In this document: piece by piece, positions 16,742 to 24,331 of the stretch
Layout of the letters: each line of letters begins with the position of its first letter
Position numbering within the stretch: position 1 is the stretch's first letter
DNA from: an uncultured Candidatus Poseidoniales archaeon
GTDB taxonomy: Archaea; Thermoplasmatota; Poseidoniia; Poseidoniales; Poseidoniaceae
Assembly: GCA_905182125.1 (NCBI GenBank)
Contig: CAJJAV010000001.1
Location: 1 to 64,000 of the forward strand
DNA length: 64,000 bases
Reading direction: 5' to 3'
The notes under the pieces: model-generated
Database searches by the model: none
The model's input: the letters and a program-made list of their open reading frames with translations, nothing else
What the model was told of the DNA's origin: nothing
Made by a program: the position numbers and the translations under genes

Positions 16742-17737
16742 ATGGTTGTCCTCGTCACCGGCGCTGCTGGATTCATCGGTTCCCACGTCGTTGAACGGTT
16801 GTTGAAGCAAGGGCACCAGGTTCGCGCCACGGCGCGGCAAGCCGGCACTGCTCGATTTTTGGATTCCTTTTTCTTGGCCAAAGGGGCTTCTCTTGAGATT
16901 GTTGAGATGGATTTGCTCAATGGCCCGAGTGTGGACGCCGCCGTTGCGGGTTGCACCGTTGTGATTCACTGTGCTGCTGTGCTCATGGTCGGTATCAGCG
17001 AGGTCCAACGAGATTTGATCAACCCGTCTGTGGTTGGGACCAAGAATGTGTGCGATGCCATTGCTAAAAGTGGGACCGTGAAGACGATCATTCACACCTC
17101 TTCAGTCGCGGCAATCCGCAGTTCTGTGTACGAAAACGGCCAGGTGTTCGGCGTTGATGATTGGTGTGAAGATGCTTCGGCTGAGGTCAACCCCTATGGT
17201 TTTGCAAAAGCCGAAGGAGAACGGGTTATGCGCTCTTTTGTCAATGGTTTCGACGACGAAACGCGACCTCGTTTGATGACCATTCACCCCTCGATTGTCT
17301 TTGGGCCCATTCATCACCCACGTCACTTGAAGGGGTCAATGGCTTACCTGAAACATTTCACCACAAAACTCCCTTTCGTTCTGAACACGTACCTCAACTT
17401 CGTTGATGTTCGGGATGTTGCAGACGCCCACATCGCCGCCATAGAGCACGGGGAAGATGGTGGTCGAATGGTGTTGCACACAAGAGGGATGTGGATGAAA
17501 GAAATCGGGCACGAATTGAGATCTCTAAAACCGGATGGGTCGTGGCCAGTTCGGACATTGCCGACGTGGCTCACCCTCATTCTTGCAGTGTTCCACCCAA
17601 AACTTGGAGTGAAAACCGTTCGTTCAAGCCTAGGGCGATATCTGGATTATGATGTCGGCTCAAGTTTCACCGACCTTGGGCTCACGCCAACCTCGACCGA
17701 TGCAACATTTGTCGATGCTTTGGAATCCATCGCTTGA
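16742..17737 (+). CDS. NAD-dependent epimerase/dehydratase (3-beta-HSD/DFR-like SDR)
   Basis: A 331-residue extended short-chain dehydrogenase. The dinucleotide site GAAGFIGSHVVERLL is at residues 7-21; the active-site Ser region is IIHTSSVAAI and the catalytic Tyr/Lys are in NPYGFAKAEGE. A helix near 275-290 (TWLTLILAVFHP) might associate with the membrane, as in 3-beta-hydroxysteroid dehydrogenase-like members. It could act on a sugar nucleotide or on a hydrophobic alcohol/ketone. It precedes the KAS III/diiron cluster by 80 bases with a possible terminator between, so a link to that pathway is possible but unproven. Confidence 0.85.
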   Translation: MVVLVTGAAGFIGSHVVERLLKQGHQVRATARQAGTARFLDSFFLAKGASLEIVEMDLLNGPSVDAAVAGCTVVIHCAAVLMVGISEVQRDLINPSVVGTKNVCDAIAKSGTVKTIIHTSSVAAIRSSVYENGQVFGVDDWCEDASAEVNPYGFAKAEGERVMRSFVNGFDDETRPRLMTIHPSIVFGPIHHPRHLKGSMAYLKHFTTKLPFVLNTYLNFVDVRDVADAHIAAIEHGEDGGRMVLHTRGMWMKEIGHELRSLKPDGSWPVRTLPTWLTLILAVFHPKLGVKTVRSSLGRYLDYDVGSSFTDLGLTPTSTDATFVDALESIA

Positions 17738-17744
17738 ATGAAAG

Positions 17745-17765
17745 AGCCTTAGGGGGCTGTTTTTC
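17745..17765 (+). terminator. Weak hairpin plus T-run after the epimerase
   Basis: AGCC (17745-17748) and GGCT (17755-17758) can pair, followed by GTTTTT. The stem is short, but the T-run just after a stop fits an archaeal terminator. Confidence 0.3.
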
Positions 17766-17784
17766 GACCCGCGCCGGACCTCCC

Positions 17785-17795
17785 TTTTTATCTTA
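17785..17795 (+). promoter_or_regulatory. TATA-like box of the acyl cluster
   Basis: TTTTTATCTTA is centred about 28 bases before GTG 17818, the spacing expected if transcription begins at or next to the start codon (a leaderless message). No other TATA-like box is seen before the later genes of the cluster, which overlap or are tightly spaced. Confidence 0.4.
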
Positions 17796-17817
17796 TGAAG
17801 GTCTGATAATAAATTAG

Positions 17818-18402
17818 GTGAGGCCCGTGGACGAAGCAACCTTGGTTTTGAATGTCATGCTCTATGTCCTTCTCCCGCTATGGGGCTTTGCCAGCATGCT
17901 GGATTGGTGGTGCCATCGAAACACCAACATCGAGGGTACTTCGGGGCTGCGGGAAGCGAATGTGCACATTCTCATGGGCGCTCAAATTGGACTCCCGCTG
18001 GTGCTTTCTTTAGTCTTTGAAGTGAATGTTTTGGTGATGTTGATGTGCTTTGCTGCCCTCGTAGCACACGAATTTATCGCCCATTACGACGTGCACTTTA
18101 CCACTGGAAAGCGCGAAATAAGTATCTGGGAAGTTCATGCCCACAACTACCTTGCAACCCTACCGTTTTTCCTCCTTTTGCTGATCATCGTTCGAAAATG
18201 GGAGGTTTTTGTTAACACGATCACGTTGGATTGGGGTGGCGAATTTGGCCTCGAGTGGCGCCAAGAGCCGTTGGGTGCATCTGGAAACTATGCAGCCCTC
18301 TACATGGGCTCAATGGGTCTGCTCGTCGTTGGGCCATACTTCCAAGAGTGGTGGCGTTGCTACACATATAAGAAAAGGAAATTGGCCGAGGTGGACTCGT
18401 GA
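17818..18402 (+). CDS. His-rich integral membrane protein, first gene of the acyl cluster
   Basis: A 194-residue protein with about five hydrophobic segments. Between or at the edge of helices it carries a run of potential metal ligands, HEFIAHYDVHFTTGKREIS then WEVHAHNYL, in a pattern reminiscent of membrane diiron hydroxylases and desaturases, though I cannot place it in a named family. The start is GTG 17818 (fits a leaderless message) or GTG 17827 (AGGTGAGG upstream). Its TGA overlaps the GTG of the KAS III-like gene. It may be a membrane oxidase or hydroxylase, or only an assembly partner. Confidence 0.75.
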   Translation: MRPVDEATLVLNVMLYVLLPLWGFASMLDWWCHRNTNIEGTSGLREANVHILMGAQIGLPLVLSLVFEVNVLVMLMCFAALVAHEFIAHYDVHFTTGKREISIWEVHAHNYLATLPFFLLLLIIVRKWEVFVNTITLDWGGEFGLEWRQEPLGASGNYAALYMGSMGLLVVGPYFQEWWRCYTYKKRKLAEVDS

Positions 18403-19535
18403 GCGTCTATATCACCAGCACAGGTGCTTTCCTCCCAGGGCCTCCAATCGCCATCGAAGAAGTCGAAGGTGTGCTTGGAGCAGTGAATGGGAAGCCTTCT
18501 TCACTTCGTGTACAAATTCAAAAAGCAAACAAAATTCAAACCAGACACTATGCCATTGATTCGAACCAACAAACAACCCATAGCAACACAGAGATGGCGT
18601 CCAATGCAGCCTCCCAATGCCTTGACCGTGCATTTGTTGCCAAGGAAGGCGTTGGTATGTTGGCGGTTGCCACCACCCAAGGCGACCATCCGGCGCCAGG
18701 CATGGCGAGCATGGTTCAAGCTGAACTCGGATTAGCCGACCTTGAAATTTTAACGACGCATGGTATCTGTTCGTCATCGATGATGGCACTCAAAGCAGCG
18801 TGGAACAGCCTGCGCCTCGATGAGCATGAAGCTGCCCTGGTCGTCTCGAGCGAATTGGCCAGCCGTTTACTCAAGAAACAGAGGTATGAGGCCGCAACAC
18901 ATTCGACGTTTGCCGAGAAACGAATCGATTTCAACACCGAATTTCTTCGGTGGATGCTCTCTGACGGTGCTGGCGCTCTGTTGTTACAAAACAAACCAGC
19001 GCCGAAAGGCATGAGTTTGCGCATTGATTGGATGAGGGGTTTCTCTCACGCCCATGCCTTCCCAACATGCATGAGCGTTGGATCTGCTGGGCGGGTTGAA
19101 GACACCCGCACATGGCAAGATTACGACAGTTATGCCGAAGCTGAAATTGACGGGGCCTTGCTGCTCCGGCAAGATGTTCGGTTGTTGGACAACATCCTCC
19201 GCATGGGTGTTGATGGATACTTGCGGCTGGTAGAAGAGGGCGTCTCGAAGCCCTTGGAAGTCGACCATTTCTTGTGCCATTACTCGAGCCACCATTTCCG
19301 AGATAAAATATTAGATTTGCTTGATGCTGCTGGTGTCGGCATTCCTGAAGAGCGGTGGTGGACCAACCTTTACACGCGTGGAAACACGGGTGCTGCTTCG
19401 TTGTTCATCATGTTAGATGAATTCCTCCGAACCGATGAAATTGAAGTCAAAGAAGGTGAAAAGATTCTATGTTTTGTTCCTGAAAGTGGGCGTTTCAACA
19501 CGACCTACATGCAACTGACGGTGGTGAAAGGGTGA
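18399..19535 (+). CDS. KAS III-like (FabH/chalcone-synthase fold) acyl-condensing enzyme
   Basis: A 378-residue thiolase-fold protein with an intact KAS III triad: Cys124 in HGICSSSMMALKAAW, His294 in FLCHYSSHHF (in place of the usual HQAN) and Asn329 in TRGNTGAASLFIML. Such enzymes condense an acyl thioester with malonyl-ACP/CoA, or transfer acyl groups. Archaea do not use standard type II fatty acid synthesis, and no ACP, malonyl transferase or ketoreductase is nearby, so this is more likely a stand-alone condensing or acyl-transfer enzyme in a dedicated pathway. GTG 18399 overlaps the upstream TGA, and its own stop overlaps the next GTG. Confidence 0.88.
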   Translation: MSVYITSTGAFLPGPPIAIEEVEGVLGAVNGKPSSLRVQIQKANKIQTRHYAIDSNQQTTHSNTEMASNAASQCLDRAFVAKEGVGMLAVATTQGDHPAPGMASMVQAELGLADLEILTTHGICSSSMMALKAAWNSLRLDEHEAALVVSSELASRLLKKQRYEAATHSTFAEKRIDFNTEFLRWMLSDGAGALLLQNKPAPKGMSLRIDWMRGFSHAHAFPTCMSVGSAGRVEDTRTWQDYDSYAEAEIDGALLLRQDVRLLDNILRMGVDGYLRLVEEGVSKPLEVDHFLCHYSSHHFRDKILDLLDAAGVGIPEERWWTNLYTRGNTGAASLFIMLDEFLRTDEIEVKEGEKILCFVPESGRFNTTYMQLTVVKG

Positions 19536-20281
19536 ACGATGGAGAAATTATGATCGAGGGCGGAACGCCAGTTGCTTCAATGGATGAAGGAGTGGATACT
19601 ATGGATTTGAATCCACATGCACAAGTGTGCCTGCAACACCTTTTACGCGCTTGGCTCGGCTTTGAACGGGACCTCTCGACCGTGCCGTTGTTGCGCCGAA
19701 TCGACCTTGGCACCTACACGGTTGAAGACCACCTTTGCCTGTTACGAAACCTTCGCCAACAAGTCATTGAAGGGTCGCGCTGGATCACACGGGCTGCCAG
19801 CAGTTTTGATCGGCATCATGCAGAAATCAGGTCAACCATCATTTCCCACGCCGTGGATGAACACCGTGATTATGAATTGTTAGAACAGGATTACGTTGCT
19901 TCTGGTGGGCGGATCGAAGATGTGCAAGGCATGGAGCGAAACATCGGCTCCGAAGCCCTGCATGGTTACTTGATGCACCGCTCTTCGCGCCCGAACCCCA
20001 TTGATTTGCTCGGAGCGATGTGGATCATTGAGGGCCTGGGTGAGAAGATGGCTCGGTCGTGGGCTGAACGAATTCAAGAATTAACGGGACTCTCAGAAGA
20101 TTCTACTCGGTTCATGACCTATCATGGACACAATGACAGCGAACACATGCTGCGGTTTTACCAAATGCTCGATGAAGTCTGCATCAACGATGATGCCGTG
20201 GCTTCTATTGTCAAAACAGCAAAGGTCGTTGCAAGACTCTACCGTCTACAATTGGAGGAAGTACAACATGGCTTCAAATGA
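19532..20281 (+). CDS. Haem-oxygenase-like diiron oxidase/oxygenase (TenA/PqqC-like fold)
   Basis: An all-helical protein of 249 residues from GTG 19532; ATG 19550 after GGAGA is an alternative. The metal-ligand pattern near the end is H198-x3-D202-x2-H205 (YHGHNDSEHM), which matches the C-terminal half-site of haem-oxygenase-like diiron oxidases. Upstream candidates are Glu80, His106/Glu110 (SHAVDEHRDY) and Glu167 (WIIEGLG). Related enzymes such as UndA and CADD cleave or oxidise fatty-acid or amino-acid substrates with O2. Within a KAS III/desaturase cluster, oxidation of an acyl intermediate is a fair inference. Assignment of each ligand needs a structural model. Confidence 0.78.
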   Translation: MNDGEIMIEGGTPVASMDEGVDTMDLNPHAQVCLQHLLRAWLGFERDLSTVPLLRRIDLGTYTVEDHLCLLRNLRQQVIEGSRWITRAASSFDRHHAEIRSTIISHAVDEHRDYELLEQDYVASGGRIEDVQGMERNIGSEALHGYLMHRSSRPNPIDLLGAMWIIEGLGEKMARSWAERIQELTGLSEDSTRFMTYHGHNDSEHMLRFYQMLDEVCINDDAVASIVKTAKVVARLYRLQLEEVQHGFK

Positions 20282-21188
20282 ACAAACCCTCACTCGAAAA
20301 CAACGACGAAATGACCGAAAGCGCGCCAAGGCCATGGCGGCAAATCATGGACGGATGCCAGCAACCCTGAGCGATGCCCTGGTCGGTGATGACAGTTTGC
20401 CACTCGACGCCGCTGCCAAAGAATACTGGGTGAAAGATCTGAAAAACCCGCTTCGAATTATCGTCTTGCCAACCCTTCGAATCCTCCTCACCATCACGTT
20501 ACACATCACCTATTACCTCAAACGTTTGCTGCCAATTCAGTGGAAAGCGCATGGCTTCTTACAGTGGCAGATTTGCTTCTTCATGAAATATTTTGTTCGA
20601 CCGGAAGCCAATGTGCTGATCCTTCGCCATTTCCAAGCCGAAAGCAATCTGCTCAATTTCGTCATCGATAATTCGGGAAAGAAAGACATCGCCCCCGTGC
20701 TGATTTATCCAAAGATGATTCGTGACTTGATGGTTCAAACCTTCGTCCACCACGATCAAGGTGTGCTGATGACGATGCGTGATTTGGAACAACCCGACCG
20801 TTCCAATTGGCCGATTGAAAAGAGCGATCTCGAATGGACAAACTGGAACCCTGTTCGGGTCGATTACAGTGCCGAACGCAAAAAGTGGACCCAGTTCCTT
20901 GATTTCGAAACGGCCCATGAATTGTTCAAAACATCATTCTGTTTCTGGCTCACTTCAAAAGAATATGAGGCAGCGATCAATTCCTTCCAATTCGACCACT
21001 CGGTTGGCTTGCTGATCGACGACATCGTTGGAGCAGCTCACTTTGCTGACATCGCATACAACAGATTCCCAATGATCCTTGTTGGGCCTACAGGCCTCTC
21101 ATACCGTTTCCTAATGCACGGTTTCTTTGTTGAACACGTCCATGCTCACCTCGAACGCATGCGCTTGACGGTTGGTTTGGAGAACTGA
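20268..21188 (+). CDS. Unknown protein of the acyl cluster
   Basis: A 306-residue protein; ATG 20268 has GGAGGA nine bases upstream and lies within the last codons of the diiron gene. The N-terminus is strongly basic (TRKQRRNDRKRAK), followed by a hydrophobic stretch near residues 62-85 and a mixed C-terminal domain with aromatic and His residues (FVHHDQGVLMTM, FFVEHVHAHLERM). I do not recognise the family. The basic N-terminus and single hydrophobic segment suggest membrane association. Its place between diiron enzyme and desaturase, two bases from the latter, implies a role in the same pathway. Confidence 0.75.
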   Translation: MASNEQTLTRKQRRNDRKRAKAMAANHGRMPATLSDALVGDDSLPLDAAAKEYWVKDLKNPLRIIVLPTLRILLTITLHITYYLKRLLPIQWKAHGFLQWQICFFMKYFVRPEANVLILRHFQAESNLLNFVIDNSGKKDIAPVLIYPKMIRDLMVQTFVHHDQGVLMTMRDLEQPDRSNWPIEKSDLEWTNWNPVRVDYSAERKKWTQFLDFETAHELFKTSFCFWLTSKEYEAAINSFQFDHSVGLLIDDIVGAAHFADIAYNRFPMILVGPTGLSYRFLMHGFFVEHVHAHLERMRLTVGLEN

Positions 21189-21190
21189 AC

Positions 21191-22045
21191 ATGTTGCTTC
21201 GCCGGGCGGACTTTCTCTCGCTCGCCTACATGGTCGGCTACCCTGCGCTGATCGGTTGGCAGTGGGTGAACGGCGTTGAATGGTACCTGTACCTGGTCGT
21301 GCTCGTGATGTCGGTTGGATTGTCCGTTGTTCAACACAACCATACCCATTTGCGAATGTGGTCTTCGAAACCACTTAACCGAATCACTGACCTCTGGTTA
21401 AGCATCCTTCAGGCCACCCCTTCGTTCGTGTTCTTCCCCTCGCACATCAGCAACCATCACCGGTACAAGCACGGCCCGGAGGATGAAACTCGAACCTACA
21501 GGTTTGGAGGGCATCACAACAACATCATCGGCTACCTCTTGCACCCTTTGCAAGCACTCTATGTGCTGCCAAATACGCTGATCACATACGCCAGAAAGCG
21601 AGCGAACACTCGCGATTATTGGCCGCTGGTCGAACTTGGTTTGATCGCTGTCGTCTCTGTGGTGCTGGCATGGATGGATGCATGGCTCTGGCTCACACTG
21701 GTGCTGGTGCCGCAAATGCACGGCCTGCACTGGTTGCTGGGGGCGAATTACCTCCAACATGCTGGAGCAGAACCTGGAACAGGACCTGATGCTGCAACGG
21801 ATGGGCGTTTGGCGTTCTCTCGCAATTTCACTGGATGGGTAAATCTTGTGTGGTTCAACATCGGATACCACACTGCACACCATGAGAATGGTCGCACGCA
21901 TTGGAGTGACCTTCCAACCCATCACAAGGAGTACGTCGAGCGTGTTCCAGGCCATCTGATGGAACACAGCCTGTCGTGGTACATGATTCGAGTTCTGATT
22001 TTTGGTAAAATCAAGACCAAGGTTCGGGTCGCAGAAACCAGGTGA
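21191..22045 (+). CDS. Membrane fatty-acid-desaturase-family protein
   Basis: A 284-residue membrane enzyme with the three histidine boxes of the desaturase/hydroxylase superfamily: H49NHTH53, H85ISNHH90 with KH at 93-94, and H227TAHH231, plus His190 (NYLQHAG). Four or more hydrophobic segments separate them. Members use a diiron centre and O2 to desaturate or hydroxylate acyl chains, carotenoids or other hydrophobic substrates. Archaeal membrane lipids are isoprenoid, so the substrate may be the product of the KAS III-like enzyme upstream rather than membrane fatty acid. Its stop overlaps the GTG of pyrF. Confidence 0.88.
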   Translation: MLLRRADFLSLAYMVGYPALIGWQWVNGVEWYLYLVVLVMSVGLSVVQHNHTHLRMWSSKPLNRITDLWLSILQATPSFVFFPSHISNHHRYKHGPEDETRTYRFGGHHNNIIGYLLHPLQALYVLPNTLITYARKRANTRDYWPLVELGLIAVVSVVLAWMDAWLWLTLVLVPQMHGLHWLLGANYLQHAGAEPGTGPDAATDGRLAFSRNFTGWVNLVWFNIGYHTAHHENGRTHWSDLPTHHKEYVERVPGHLMEHSLSWYMIRVLIFGKIKTKVRVAETR

Positions 22046-22884
22046 AATTGGCCGCAAGATATGAGGGGCGGGTCGCCCTCGGTTCAATCATGCAGGCAGC
22101 GGATGTTTGGGGTCAGCGATGGGCAATGAACACCTTGCCCATGGCGCGAACCTACATGGAAGTCGCGTGCCGCAAGAAGAGCTTGGTCTGCCTTGCTGCA
22201 GATCGTTCAACGATGGCTGGACTGAACGATTTGATTGATCAAGTTGGCCCATATGTTGCTGCTTTGAAAACCCACGTGGACCTCGTTGACGATTGGACTG
22301 CTGAGTCGTGGCATGCATTCTGTGCCAAGGCGCAGGCAGCCGACTTACTAATTTTTGAAGACCGGAAGTTCGCTGACATTGGCGGCATCAGCCGAAAGCA
22401 AATGGCGGGTGTTTACGATATCCGCTCATGGTCTGATTTGGTTACAGCACACTTGATTTCTGGCCCCGATATTGTCGATGGTTTACAAGCAGGCTGGGGC
22501 GATGTTGGACGCCAAGGCGGGGTTTTACTGCTCGCACAGATGTCCAGCAGGGGCAACCTCCTTGATTCAGAGTACACCGCTCAGGTTGTTGCAAAAGGAA
22601 AGGCACACGACGGTGTGTTTGGTTTCATTGGAAACGGTTCACGCCCACAAGAACTCACGCGGCTGCGCAGCGCAGTTGGCGATGGAAAAATGATTTGGAC
22701 GCCGGGGGTCAATCTAGCGGTCGGTGACGGCGAGATGGGTCAACGGTACGGGCATCCAAAAGAAGCAGTGCTTGCAGGCTCAGATTGCATCATTGTTGGG
22801 TCTGGCATTCACAAGGCAGACGACCCGGCAGCCCAAGCAAAGGCCTACGCCGACGCATCGTGGCAAGGCTTGTCTCTTCGTTGA
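22042..22884 (+). CDS. pyrF: Orotidine 5'-phosphate decarboxylase (long eukaryote-like form)
   Basis: A 280-residue OMP decarboxylase that catalyses the last step of UMP synthesis. The hallmark active-site segment LIFEDRKFADIGG carries the Asp-x-Lys-x-x-Asp catalytic array; ALKTHVDLVDDW supplies the first Lys/Asp pair and the phosphate-binding end is CIIVGSGIHKADDP. The length and the EDRKFADIG wording resemble eukaryotic and long bacterial forms more than the 210-residue archaeal ones. GTG 22042 overlaps the desaturase stop, so it is co-transcribed with the acyl cluster although it belongs to pyrimidine metabolism. Confidence 0.9.
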   Translation: MKLAARYEGRVALGSIMQAADVWGQRWAMNTLPMARTYMEVACRKKSLVCLAADRSTMAGLNDLIDQVGPYVAALKTHVDLVDDWTAESWHAFCAKAQAADLLIFEDRKFADIGGISRKQMAGVYDIRSWSDLVTAHLISGPDIVDGLQAGWGDVGRQGGVLLLAQMSSRGNLLDSEYTAQVVAKGKAHDGVFGFIGNGSRPQELTRLRSAVGDGKMIWTPGVNLAVGDGEMGQRYGHPKEAVLAGSDCIIVGSGIHKADDPAAQAKAYADASWQGLSLR

Positions 22885-23192
22885 AGAGGCATGTTCTTGT
22901 GGATGTGGGTGTTCCTGGGCGTGTGGTCCCTGTCATCGGTTGGATTTTGGCATTGCTCGCCACTGCCGTCCCAGGTTACATGATTTGGTCCTATGCAAAT
23001 CGCGCTGCAACCCTCGAGCGACGCATTGCTGATTGTGATTTGAGTTTGCTTGAAGACGATGGTTTGCGCATCTCAAGGCTGATGGCTGCTCCGGAAGGGA
23101 CTCTATACATTGAGAATGCTCAAGTCGTGTTGGCGCCAACACTTCCTGAACCTGTTTTGGCTCAGAGTGGCGATCCGTATTCAAACAAATAG
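22881..23192 (+). CDS. Small single-TM protein after pyrF
   Basis: About 97-103 residues, starting at TTG 22881 (overlapping the pyrF TGA), GTG 22899 or GTG 22905. One hydrophobic segment (VIGWILALLATAVPGYMIW) is followed by a helix with charged residues and a Pro-rich C-terminus. The last 31 bases overlap the 3' end of the convergent response-regulator gene. Unknown function; the coding call rests on sensible composition, membrane helix and tight spacing. Confidence 0.55.
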   Translation: MKRHVLVDVGVPGRVVPVIGWILALLATAVPGYMIWSYANRAATLERRIADCDLSLLEDDGLRISRLMAAPEGTLYIENAQVVLAPTLPEPVLAQSGDPYSNK

Positions 23193-23851
23193 TACCCGGC
23201 TGCGGTAAGCGCCAAGAGCAGCAGAATGATTTTTGATGAACGGCTTTTCTTTGAATTGGTGGTTTCGCTTTCACTTGTAGCAACGACCAATTCTGGTTCT
23301 AAAGGTCCCGGGAGGTTTGCGGCTGGAAGTGGCAACCCAGGGAGTGCTGGAAGCCCGGGCAAGCCAGGAAGAGGCATGAGGCCTTCATCCGGCTGGGGTT
23401 TGATTCGATCTTCTGGGTAGAGTTGGTCGAGGTCTTCGAGCCCTGGTGCTTCAGGTATTGGGCCGAGTACCTGTGTCCAAATTTCTTCAAGGGCTGCCGA
23501 TGAGACTGGCTTTTCCAACCAAGCCACCGCTCCAGCTGAATGTGCTGCATCCCTTGCAAGGGCGGAAAGTCGGCGGGGCGTAATGAACACAATTCGGCCC
23601 TCACCGCCGTGTTCTCGCATTTCAAGAGCAGCCAAATGACCGTCGAGGGAGGGGATATCGAGGGCGATCACGACCAGCTCGGGGTCGAGACGGATGTATT
23701 CGTCGACGGCTTTGTCACCATCCTCGCATACTTCAACGTGGAATTCCTTCACGCGGAACACTTCAGAGAGTCGCCGTGTGGACATTGGGTTGTTGTCCAC
23801 AAGAAGCACGGTCGGGGCTGAATCTTGGTCTGCCGCGGTGACATATGCCAT
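23162..23851 (-). CDS. Response-regulator receiver domain with C-terminal membrane tail
   Basis: A 229-residue protein whose ATG 23851 is set by an AGGAGG at 23859-23864. Residues 13-125 form a CheY-like receiver: acidic position Asp19 (LLVDNNP), phosphoacceptor Asp65 (VVIALDIPSLDG), Thr91 and Lys114 (WLEKPVS). Next come a linker with repeated Pro-Gly-Leu-Pro motifs (about 150-185), a polar basic stretch and a C-terminal hydrophobic helix (KIILLLLALTAAGYYLF). A receiver domain anchored to the membrane by its tail, with no output domain, is unusual; it may titrate phosphate or localise a partner. No histidine kinase is in the window. Confidence 0.82.
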   Translation of the reverse strand: MAYVTAADQDSAPTVLLVDNNPMSTRRLSEVFRVKEFHVEVCEDGDKAVDEYIRLDPELVVIALDIPSLDGHLAALEMREHGGEGRIVFITPRRLSALARDAAHSAGAVAWLEKPVSSAALEEIWTQVLGPIPEAPGLEDLDQLYPEDRIKPQPDEGLMPLPGLPGLPALPGLPLPAANLPGPLEPELVVATSESETTNSKKSRSSKIILLLLALTAAGYYLFEYGSPL

Positions 23852-23905
23852 GTGAATCAACCTCCTGAAGTCGACCTTCCACATCAATCATGCGCTAAAG
23901 CGCAG

Positions 23906-24283
23906 TCATTCCTCATCATCTTTTGATGCTGACAAATCTTCCACTGGCCCTGATTGTGGGTTGGTGAATGTCTCGCGTACCGTTTCGGATTGCGCGGCTG
24001 CGTCTTCCATTTCCCGGTTGCGTTTTGGTGCTTTGAGGAATTGGAGTTGGAGTTCACTAACTACGCCCCTGAACATTCGCTCTTCTTGGTCCGTGATGTT
24101 GCCCTTGGTTTTGTTTTGCAGCACCTGGAGCATATCGATGCCTGCCTTGGCCTCTGCCAAATTGAAGATGTGATTGCCTTCATTGTCTGGAATCATGCCC
24201 ATATGAAGCAGGGCTGAACGCTGGAACATGTGGACAAGTTGGAAGAGTTGTTCTGTTTCTTCGTCTTTGAAGGTGGCCGACAT
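23906..24283 (-). CDS. DUF1844 family protein
   Basis: A 125-residue cytoplasmic protein. Residues about 10-85 match DUF1844: a helix ending SALLHMGMIPD, then NLAEAKAGIDMLQVLQNKTKGNITDQEERMF and a final LQFLK helix; the C-terminal 40 residues are acidic and low-complexity. DUF1844 proteins are common in bacteria and lack an assigned function. It lies 48 bases downstream of ftsY on the same strand, so it is probably in the eL20-prefoldin-ftsY transcript. Confidence 0.82.
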   Translation of the reverse strand: MSATFKDEETEQLFQLVHMFQRSALLHMGMIPDNEGNHIFNLAEAKAGIDMLQVLQNKTKGNITDQEERMFRGVVSELQLQFLKAPKRNREMEDAAAQSETVRETFTNPQSGPVEDLSASKDDEE

Positions 24284-24331
24284 GTTTTCTTCGATGGGGT
24301 CGAAGCATATCGCTTCATCGCTGAGGATGGT

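Noticed and set aside
17818-22045. Type II polyketide or full fatty-acid synthase cluster
   Set aside because: Only one ketosynthase-like gene is present; acyl carrier protein, malonyl transferase, ketoreductase and dehydratase are all missing.
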